Shown here piece after piece: positions 56,065-64,000 of a stretch of DNA of 64,000 bases. The notes under the pieces are model-generated. The model worked only from the letters and a program-made list of their open reading frames with translations, ran no database searches and had not been told where the DNA came from. Position numbers and translations under genes: made by a program. Source of the DNA: Theocolax elegans (Eukaryota > Arthropoda > Insecta > Hymenoptera > Cerocephalidae); assembly GCA_026168455.1 (NCBI GenBank), contig CM047427.1, forward strand, positions 44,421,500 through 44,485,499, given 5' to 3'. Every line of letters begins with the position of its first letter. The stretch's first letter is position 1.

Positions 56065-56738
56065 ATGACTCAAGCATTGTTAGAAACTGATTTTATTTTT
56101 ACCGAAGACGAAACCTTCAAACAAATGGATAGTGAGAAAAAAGTGTCTGTGAATTTAGAAGATAAAAGACATACGCTGCATCGAAAATTTACTCGAAACT
56201 TCGTACTCGCTAAATAAATCGGCTACAAAAATAATAAATGTCAGTGTACAAGTTTTTCATAATCAAAAAATGGAACCCGTTATTCATTGTTAAATCAAAC
56301 TCACTCGACAGGACTAGTAATCCATTCGGATACTTGGGTAGAACTACAAAATAAACTCGACGAAATATCGGAATATTTTAATAACGACAATGACTTATCT
56401 ATAAAGTCGAACAAAATCTACATCAACGATTTGGAATAATTTTTGCTACTTCGTATGGAGGAAAATCTATTATTTTGAATAAAACGTCAAATTATCCAAC
56501 GGAAACAAAACAAAAAAGAGAAAATGTTTTCAACCAGCTATAGTTATGCAAAATCAACTTTCGAAGGACTAAAGATAGTATTTTTTGTGTGAGAACGATA
56601 TCGTCGACTCGAACGCTATATCAACGATATTGAAAAATGTAAAAATTTTATTTGCGATATTGTGAAAGAAAAAGTTACCGATTATAATTTAAATTCACGC
56701 GAAGGACGAATTTCTTTAAAAGTTTGTGATCGGTAATT
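56065..56738 (+). pseudogene. Plus-strand accessory gene remnant of the Polinton, frame-disrupted
   Basis: The first frame (56065-56217, 50 codons) starts MTQALLETDFIFTEDETFKQ and is acidic. Protein-like stretches follow in shifted frames: SATKIINVSVQVFHNQ (about 56220-56270), TGLVIHSDTWVELQNKLDEI (about 56310-56370) and a C-terminal part with KEKVTDYNLNSREGRISLKV (to about 56735). The changes of frame with conserved-looking content suggest a gene of about 200-220 codons broken by at least three indels. I do not recognise the family. Orientation is like the Tudor gene and opposite to the core block. Confidence 0.4.
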
Positions 56739-56739
56739 A

Positions 56740-57458
56740 TGACATAAATCGAGAGTAAAAGATCGATTTATTACGAAGATCTAATTTTTCTTAGAATATT
56801 ACTTTGATATTGTATACTTGGAGTTAACATGCTTTCATTCTAATTATATTTGTGATGAAATAATACGTATGTATTACAATGTTAATATATATTGCCTGTA
56901 ATATCTCGTAAAATATTTAAATAAATCGGCACTTACCTCGTACATAATTTTGTATTTCGTATTTACTTCCTAACATTTTTCCTTCCTGCTACAACATGAA
57001 AATAAAAAGAAAATCTTCTCACGCGTTTATTCTATTTTCTTAATACGCTCACCTTACGATAATTTATTGCTTCTCTTTCGTACTAACCGCAATACTTACT
57101 TTACCTATTAAGATAATAGCTTCCCGGTAACCAAATCCTCCGGTCACCTCGCCTCTTTGTCTGCACACCTGCACTTTTGGGTATACGACCTTTTCTCACG
57201 ACGAGTCGACTTTTAACCTTTTTGAATACACCTAACATTTATATTTTATAAAATAGCTTACGTTCAATTTTATTTCATTAACTTCTTTTTCTTAAACAAC
57301 GCAATAGTTTGCACGTTTACCTGGATTACCAAAAATTTTTTTTCAAAAATAACAAATACCACCTTAACGTAGACTTTTCAACGAGTATTTTAAAAAAAAA
57401 CGTCGACCCTCTACGACTTTTTTTGACCGAGTTATGCCATTTTAAAGATCTTTTAAAA
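56740..57458. other. AT-rich region up to the assembly gap
   Basis: No gene or inverted copy of the left terminal island seen, so the Polinton right end is not located. Confidence 0.4.
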
Positions 57459-57558
57459 NNNNNNNNNNNNNNNNNNNNNNNNNNNNNNNNNNNNNNNNNN
57501 NNNNNNNNNNNNNNNNNNNNNNNNNNNNNNNNNNNNNNNNNNNNNNNNNNNNNNNNNN
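57459..57558. other. Assembly gap (100 N)
   Basis: Exactly 100 N, the convention for a gap of unknown size. Frames drawn across it are meaningless. Confidence 0.98.
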
Positions 57559-57572
57559 ATATTATATTACAT

Positions 57573-57683
57573 ACCATGGCCAGTAAAATAAGAAATGTCT
57601 CAGATCACATGTAATTGTCGGCCGAGGCGAAGCCGAGGTGGACGATCATGTGATCTGAGGCTTTCTTTTTTACTGGCCAAGGT
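57573..57683. repeat. Inverted repeat (hairpin) 1 beside the gap
   Basis: The outer stem ACCATGGCCAGTAAAA pairs with TTTTACTGGCCAAGGT (one mismatch), and the inner stem CTCAGATCACATG with CATGTGATCTGAG. The loop contains CCGAGGCGAAGCCGAGG, itself a small palindrome. Total about 110 bases. Confidence 0.85.
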
Positions 57684-57710
57684 GTGTATACTATTTTTCT
57701 GCTCGACGTT

Positions 57711-57766
57711 GCCGGAAAACGGCGACTTCAATTCGCGCAGCGGCCGGGAAGTTGCCGCTTTCCGGC
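57711..57766. repeat. Inverted repeat (hairpin) 2
   Basis: GCCGGAAAACGGCGACTTC (57711-57729) pairs with GAAGTTGCCGCTTTCCGGC (57748-57766), with two mismatches and an 18-base GC-rich loop. Confidence 0.8.
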
Positions 57767-57799
57767 CGGAGGGCAGAAAAATTTTTTTTTCATTGAATA

Positions 57800-58639
57800 A
57801 CAATTTCCTATAATTTTTCTTATGTAAGTAAATTTTCAATACATGCACCTCTTACTTTGAGTCTTTGTAAAAAAATATCTCATCTTGTAATTATTTGCGT
57901 AAAATGCAACCTTGAATATCGCAGAGCGTGCCTAAAGTCTAAACTCGATCAGAGTATGATTTTATGTTCTCAACATAGGTGTCCACGTACCAATAAGTAA
58001 AATTGAGCTATATATGCATTTTCTGAGTAATGCGTAATAGTATACATCTTTCATTATCTAAGAAATCATCGGGTAATAATTGCAGCAGTCTACGTATAGA
58101 GAAAACATAAAAAAGTACTTTAACGTTTTGGGTAAGAATCTGCGTGTCAGTAGAATAAAAATTCTGAAACAAAAGACGAATAATAAAGATGAAAAATTCT
58201 ATGACAAATATTACATAATCTCGCATACGCTAGTACTTTACATTCAATATTTGGATAATTTTTATTAAATTTTTTCTCAATGTAGCTATATTACATTGTA
58301 AACTGTAAATAAAGTAATATTTAATTTAAATTTCCTTGTTTGTTTCGTAATTTATCTCACATACTTTGCAATTTTAATCTTCCTCTATTATACTTGTGAA
58401 AATGTGAAAATAATTGTTGAACGAAATACATTTTATAAATTTATGTTTGACGGACGGACATTATAATTTATCGTTTTTTTTTAATATCACTTAGTAATTA
58501 TAATAATAATTTTTTTGTCAGTAATATAAAGCATTAACTTATGTTACACATATTTATCATAAAATATATATGTTTTCAGTATTTTTCGCAAGAATAGGGG
58601 AGTTTTTACAAAATCGCTCAAAAAGATAACTTTAATATA
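57800..58639. other. AT-rich unassigned DNA
   Basis: No gene; the 72-codon minus frame has no recognised feature. Confidence 0.5.
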
Positions 58640-60015
58640 ATGTAGATTTTATATATTTTGCTTAAACTTCATAAGAAGTTTCTGCTATTGAAAGTATTGA
58701 AATCATAGCGGAATAATCGACAAGTCTTCATTACCATACCATAAATTTCTGTACTGTTAAATACATCTATTTTCTACTTATTTTTGTTTTTATAATTAGA
58801 CATTTTATATATTTTGCTTAAACTTCATAAGTAGTTTCTGCTATTGAATGTACTGAAATCAAAGCGGAATAATCAACAAGTATTTTTTACCATGCCATAA
58901 ATTTGTGTTTTTTTTAAACACTTATACATTATTGCTTACAATTTCATACAAATTTCTGCAATTGAAAGAACTGAAATCAAAATGGAATCGACAAGTATTG
59001 TGTACGATATCAACACAAACTTTTAATTTATTTATTATTATTTTAGGTATTCAGATTAAATTAAATAACTCGTTTATTGGTTATTTGTGTCTGTAGAGAA
59101 AGTACTTTATAAAACACCTTCGACAAAGGTGTCAAACTACGCAAGTATGGTTTTCAATCACACATTCAAAAACGAGGTCTGATAAAAAAATTTTTAATTC
59201 TTGCTTCCATCTTTTTTCTACCATTTTTTTTTTTTATAATTAGACATTTTATATAATTTGTTTAAACTTCATAAGTAGTTTCTGCTATTGAAAGTACTGA
59301 AATCAAAGCGGAATAATCGACAAGTATTTTTTACCGTACCATAAATTGTATTTTAATTAAACGTTTATATATTGTTTCGTAATCTCCATAAAAAGTTTCT
59401 GCAATAGAAAGTACTGTAATCAAAGTAGAATCAACAAGTATTTATTTTTAAAAATACATCTTTGATTTCAGTACTTTCAATAGCAGAAATAATCGACAAG
59501 TATTTTTTACCATACCATAAATTGTATTTTAATTAAACGTTTATATATTGTTTCTTAATCTCCATAAAAAGTTTCTGCAATAGAAAGTACTGTAATCAAA
59601 GTAGAATCAACAAGTATTTATTTTTAAAAATACAAATATCTTTTAAATTGAAAACAAACATTTTTTCAAAAAAGTATCTTACAAATTTACATTTCAATTC
59701 TAGTCCTGTCATGTCCTACAAGCAATAGATAAATAATTTTTTAATAATTTTATTAATTTCTGCAAAACTGATAAAAAATAAATTTCTCACTTTTTTATTC
59801 TCTTTAAATACACAATGTATATCCTTCCCGTGCCTTGCAGCAATAGATAAACAATTTTATATAATAATAATATAATATTCATTTGTGCAAAATTAATTTC
59901 TGCAAAACTAATAAAAAAGTAATTTCTCTCTTTTTTATTCTCTTTAAATAAAATAATACTTGCACCACCGTTGGTTAAGTGTTTCAGAAATTTTTTATGA
60001 TTTACTAATATCCTC

Positions 60016-60251
60016 TTGTATACTGAGGCCTTGCGATGGCTCGGTCGGTAGGGCATCGGGCTCGTCATCTGGAGGTTCAAGATTCGATTCCCGGCCCCGG
60101 CCGATTGATACAAGCACCACTGGCGAATGTATTTCCACCAAGTGCTTTCTTCGCCAAGAAATCGTATGACCTTCGTCGCTGATTAGCACCGAATTGAGAG
60201 CACAAAAAGAACGACGTTAAAATATAAAAAAAAAATTCTATTGTATACTGA
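60016..60251 (+). mobile_element. tRNA-derived SINE with target-site duplication
   Basis: The body is 60027-60240, flanked by the 11-base direct repeat TTGTATACTGA (60016-60026 and 60241-60251). The head is tRNA-like: box A TGGCTCGGTCGG (60037-60048) and box B GATTCGATTCC (60081-60091), 32 bases between them, as in Pol III promoters of tRNA genes. The tail is A-rich (AAAATATAAAAAAAAAATTCTA). The tRNA cloverleaf is followed by about 110 bases of unrelated body, so it is a SINE, not a tRNA gene. It lies in the palindrome's spacer. Confidence 0.85.
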
Positions 60252-61010
60252 AAATAGTTTTAAAAAAGTAAAAAGTTGAAATAAAGCAATCCAATATTTA
60301 AAACGTAATATTTCTAATTTGGAATTGAACCTATCTATTCTTTTTCTAATCATAAATAGTTGTCAGGTGCTGGTACTTTGTTTAACTGCAGAAGTCAAAT
60401 AAAAATTAATCGCTGTTGCGATATATACAGGCCTCATGAGTTAACATTAAGTCTTATACTTAATCTTACCTTAAAATATTTATAAGCCCTTGATATAAAC
60501 ATGCATAAGCAGTGTGTTATGCAGTTCGAATTAGACTTACTATACAAGAGTAAGATGGCAATTCAACGAGTGATGCAAGTATTATTTTATTTAAAGAGAA
60601 TAAAAAAGAGAGAAATTACTTTTTTATTAGGTTTGCAGAAATTAATTAAGCACAAATGAATATTATTATTATTATTATTATTATATAAAATTGTTTATCT
60701 ATTGCTGCAAGGCACGGGAAGGATATACATTGTGTATTTAAAGAGAATAAAAAAGTAAGAAATTTATTTTTTATCAGTTTTGCAGAAATTAATAAAATTA
60801 TTAAAAAATTATTTATCTATTGCTTGTAGGACATGACAGGACTAGAACTGAAATGTAAATTTGTAAGATACTTTTTTGAAAAAATGTTTGTTTTCAATTT
60901 AAAAGATATTTGTATTTTTAAAAATAAATACTTGTTGATTCTACTTTGATTACAGTACTTTCTATTGCAGAAACTTTTTATGGAGATTAAGAAACAATAT
61001 ATAAACGTTT

Positions 61011-62097
61011 AATTTGTGACGGAAATCGTCACACAATCTATTCACGACGAATAGAGTACTTAAATTCGCGAATTGTAAGTCGTCGGAGCCTTTCGTATGT
61101 CAAGGCCAACCGTCGACACTTGTTTACTTCTCTACGAGTGTACAATTACGCGCGCGACAATACGTAGGGATGGGAGCGCGAAAGAGTGTGTGAGTTTCCC
61201 CACTCCCATCCCTTTTTCGGGAAATTAGGCGATCGCCTAATTAGTGTGTAATGATCCGTCGACCAAGACGGATTATTGTTTTGACGTGATCGCGTACGAC
61301 TCGTGAAAGCCGAGAGTGCGCCCCACCCCCCTCCTGCATCGAGCTCTGTGAACGATTGTTCCGGAGCAGAGCTAAGTGCGGAGACCCGGGTGGACACACG
61401 TGTGTCCCGTACCGTTTGGTGTGTGTTTGTGTGAGTGTGTGTATCAAGGACGGGGTCGTGCGCGAGTGATACCGCGGATCGCGACTCGCTCGCCGCGGCA
61501 AGGGCCGCCTTCACCACCTCAACCACCGGTCGTCCCCTTGTCAAGGAGGTCGACCAGTCGCCGAGGATCGGCTGGGCCATCCCCGAGGAGCGTCACCGGT
61601 AAGTGGCATTTATTATCGTGACCCTCCCCCTCCCTTGTGTGTGTGTGTACCACGGGAGTGTGTTCGAGTACAACGGTACTCGTACAGCGGTTCCTGGGAG
61701 CGAAACCTGTCGCAGGCGAGGATCTCGATCCGACAGGTTTCCCGGGACTTCCGCCCGCGCGAAATAACATTGTCGCGGCATACGGCCTGAGTGGCCATTT
61801 GTTAATTAAATTAAATTAATAAATGTTTTATTCATTTTTATTTTAATTGTGTGTGCTTATTGTATTCTCCCCGCTCCCGCCGACATCCTTTAATTTTATA
61901 TCGTGTCGAGGCAAGGAGGATTGCCCGAATCCTCCATACCGATCGTCCCAGCGAACTCGTGTTCCTGGCGACAGCCCGCAGTTCGCGAATAAATGAATTA
62001 ATTGTGTGCGCGGTATTGGGCAACGCGGCCCAACGGTTAATTTAATTACATTAATTAATTAATTTCACCCGGGCACGCGAATACCACGTCACAAATT
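61011..62097. mobile_element. Solo LTR (1,079 bp) with 4-bp target duplication AATT
   Basis: The LTR runs 61015-62093, starting TGTGACGG and ending CGTCACA; AATT flanks both sides (61011-61014 and 62094-62097). The uninterrupted target sequence is visible in the repeat nearby at about 62260-62290 (AAACGTTTAATTAAAATACA), which confirms the insertion and duplication. The LTR is GC-richer than its host repeat and contains AATAAA at 61818-61823. Termini and a 4-bp duplication fit the Ty3/Gypsy group. Frames of 60-144 codons inside it are not supported as genes. A solo LTR arises by recombination between the two LTRs. Confidence 0.85.
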
Positions 62098-62984
62098 AAA
62101 ATACAATTTATGGTATGGTAAAAAATACTTGTCGATTATTTCTGCTATTGAAAGTACTGAAATCAAAGATGTATTTTTAAAAATAAATACTTTTTGATTC
62201 TACTTTGATTACAGTACTTTCTATTGCAGAAACTTTTATGGAGATTAAGAAACAATATATAAACGTTTAATTAAAATACAATTTATGGTACGGTAAAAAA
62301 TACTTGTCGATTATTCCGCTTTGATTTCAGTACTTTCAATAGCAGAAACTACTTATGAAGTTTAAGCAAAATATATTAATTGTCTAATTATAAAAAAAAA
62401 TGGTAGAAAAAAGATGGAAGAAAGAATTACAAATTTTTTTATCAGACATCGTTTTTGAATGTGTGATTGAAAACCATACTTGCGAAGTTTGACACCTTTG
62501 TCGAAGGTGTTTTATAAAGTACCATCTACAGACACAAATAACGAATAAACGAGTTATTTAATTTAATCTGAATACCTAAAATAATAATAAATAAATTAAA
62601 AGTTTGTGTTGATATGGTACACAATACTTGTCGATTCCATTTTGATTTCAGTTCTTTCAATTGCAGAAATTTGTATGAAAATGTAAGCAATAATGTATAA
62701 GTGTTTAAAAAAAACACAAATTTATGGCTTGGTAAAAAATACTTGTTGATTATTCCGCTTTGATTTCAGTACATTCAATAGCAGAAACTACTTATGAAGT
62801 TTAAGCAAAATATATAAAATGTCTAATTATAAAAACAAAAATAAGTAGAAAATAGATGTGTTTAACAAAACAGAAATTTATGGTATGGTAAAGAATACTT
62901 GTCGATTATTCCGCTTTGATTTCAATACTTTCAATAGCAGAAACTTCTTATGAAGTTTAAGCAAAATATATAAAATGTTCAATT

Positions 62985-63680
62985 ATAAAAACAAAAATAA
63001 GTAGAAAAATATGGGAGTAAGAATTAAAAATTTTTTTATCAGACCTCGTTTTTGAATGTGTGATTGAAAACCATACTTGCGAAGTTTGACACCTTTGTCG
63101 AAGGTGTTTTATAAAGTACTTTCTAGGGACACAAATAACGATAATTATTAGACTACAAATTTATAATTTTTACTATAACTATTTTTTTTTCAAGTAAAGT
63201 ATGTAATAATTTCTTGTAATTTTTTTTTAATGTAAAATGTATGTATTTCATCATTTTTTTCAATTAAAACTTAGTTTGAAAAAAATGAGAGTATTATTTG
63301 TTATTTCTATTTCATAATAAACGCTTCCAAACCACTGTTCATCTAAAAATAAATGACTTCTGTTTGGTTTAATAGAAACCTATACAAAAAAAAATTTATA
63401 AAGATCAAAGGAATGGTCCATTGTCTATATTGTTAATATCAAATATCACCATCAGTCTACTGCGAAAATTAGAGTACATGCATTAATTGTTAATTTTTTG
63501 ATGATTAAGCATATATGTTACATATAAAGAAGGTTATTATTCTATAAAATTGTTTATCTCCTGATGTAAAGCACGGGAAGGATTGACATTGTTTATTTAA
63601 AGAAAATTAAAAAATAGAAATTTCTTTTTTATCAGTTTTGTGGAAATTAATTGAAACTTTTTATAGAGTTTTTAATTGTT
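62985..63680 (+). repeat. Dispersed repeat (partner of 12322-13015)
   Basis: Direct copy of the 12.3-kb repeat with few differences, directly attached to the outer end of the palindrome's right arm; it is absent from the left arm's outer end. Confidence 0.75.
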
Positions 63681-64000
63681 TCTGAAAGTTAATGTATGAA
63701 ATAAAAATTTAATTATGCGACGCGCAATTTTTACGTTACGGGAATAAGAAATAGAGATAAAGTATAGATTGGTGAGCGCACTAATATGTACAGAATTGTC
63801 GCACAATAGACGCAATGCATACGATTAAGAGGTGTTAGTCTATTAAGATATGAGTAGACAATTAACGTCAATTAAGCTGGCACAGACACTTTCAAACGCC
63901 ACAAATTACCCTATACCCTAATTTATTGCTAATTTATTGCTAATTTATTACGCAAAAACCAACTTTATTGCTCCAGCCGTTTCCAAGAAACCGAGGCTGT
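63681..64000. other. Unassigned DNA at the right edge
   Basis: No gene; a short tandem repeat TAATTTATTGC (three units) at about 63920-63950. Confidence 0.5.

Larger units (their letters stand above)
36621..56740. mobile_element. Maverick/Polinton DNA transposon (extent of supported sequence)
   Basis: It carries the diagnostic set: PolB, DDE integrase with chromodomain, HerA/FtsK-type ATPase, adenain-like protease, and major and minor capsid proteins. The minus-strand block from 47436 to 40218 is compact, with gaps of 1-118 bases or small overlaps. Terminal inverted repeats and the 6-bp target duplication could not be found. The left limit may lie in the GC-rich island within the tandem duplication, and the right end may be lost near the N gap at 57459. 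Broken PolB and MCP frames suggest a defective copy. Confidence 0.85.
58640..62985. repeat. Large palindrome, 1.33-kb arms, with two later insertions
   Basis: The left arm (about 58640-59965) and right arm (about 60567-62985) are inverted copies; after removing the solo LTR and one target copy (1,083 bp) the right arm is about 1.33 kb, equal to the left. Mirror landmarks are CTAGTCCTGTCATGTCCTAC / GTAGGACATGACAGGACTAG, CCTTCCCGTGCCTTGCAGCA / its inverse, and the frame pair at 58905-59096 and 62526-62717. Inside the arms a unit around TTGATTTCAGTACTTTC is repeated about ten times in both orientations. The spacer of about 600 bp holds a SINE. No transposase frame. It may be a foldback or MITE-like element. 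Confidence 0.8.

Noticed and set aside
57309..57614. Frames crossing the N run
   Set aside because: They are joined across an assembly gap of unknown length.
58905..59096. 63-codon frame with near-identical partner at 62526-62717
   Set aside because: A mirror pair caused by the palindrome arms; AT-rich, no domain.
60027..60105. Possible functional tRNA gene
   Set aside because: Box A and B fit, but the sequence continues into a non-tRNA body with A-rich tail and is flanked by an 11-base target duplication: a SINE.
61146..61580. 144-codon minus-strand frame and others in 61.1-62.0 kb
   Set aside because: They lie inside a well-defined solo LTR and overlap one another on both strands; composition-driven.

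Overview
The window is AT-rich eukaryotic DNA almost wholly made of transposable elements and repeats. An arthropod, most likely an insect, fits best: R1-clade and Jockey/CR1-like LINEs, Penelope fragments, a tRNA-derived SINE, long-TIR MITEs and a Maverick/Polinton occur together. There is no operon structure, rRNA gene or CRISPR array, and no ordinary host gene that I can support. A 100-base run of N (57459-57558) marks an assembly gap.

Layout. 1-2.9 kb: broken Gag of a minus-strand LTR retrotransposon, followed by a primer-binding site matching tRNA-Gly. 3-11.4 kb: a LINE 3' end, a large (CT)n tract, an RT fragment, the same satellite inverted as (GA)n, and a nearly intact LINE (ORF2 of 939 codons, minus strand) whose ORF1 remnant is separated from ORF2 by one in-frame TGA. 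12.3-13.3 kb: a copy of a repeat also found at 63 kb. 15.6-21.5 kb: a Tc1-type long-TIR element and further palindromic MITEs, one nested in another. 21.5-23.8 kb: a decayed LINE, abutted at 23.84 kb by the 3' end of an R1-clade LINE (ORF2 24.4-28.0 kb, probable 5' part to about 30 kb). 31.4-34.0 kb: another palindromic MITE family. 34.1-35.6 kb: a stray PolB 3' fragment and two Penelope pieces in opposite orientation.

36.6-56.8 kb is a Maverick/Polinton, a virus-like DNA transposon. A compact minus-strand block runs (as transcribed) packaging ATPase, small hydrophobic-tail protein, conserved split protein, DDE integrase with chromodomain, minor capsid protein, basic virion protein, major capsid protein (frameshifted), conserved unknown protein and adenain-like protease. 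A broken protein-primed-type DNA polymerase B gene is on the right. Capsid proteins, ATPase and protease would form and fill a particle; PolB and integrase would copy and insert the genome. Several genes carry frameshifts, so this copy is probably inactive, or its sequence contains indel errors.

The most striking cargo is a plus-strand gene with one intron (48810-49633) between ATPase and PolB. It encodes a 247-residue extended-Tudor protein, a family best known from the piRNA pathway, with an intact reading frame. A Polinton carrying a piRNA-pathway-type domain suggests an element-versus-silencing interaction.

57.5-64 kb holds two hairpins beside the gap and a palindrome of about 4.3 kb with 1.33-kb arms. 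A SINE sits in its spacer and a 1,079-bp solo LTR splits its right arm, both with clear target-site duplications. A 2.27-kb tandem duplication at 36.6-41.2 kb and a smaller one at 17.7-18.5 kb each have one indel-rich copy, so assembly error must be considered.
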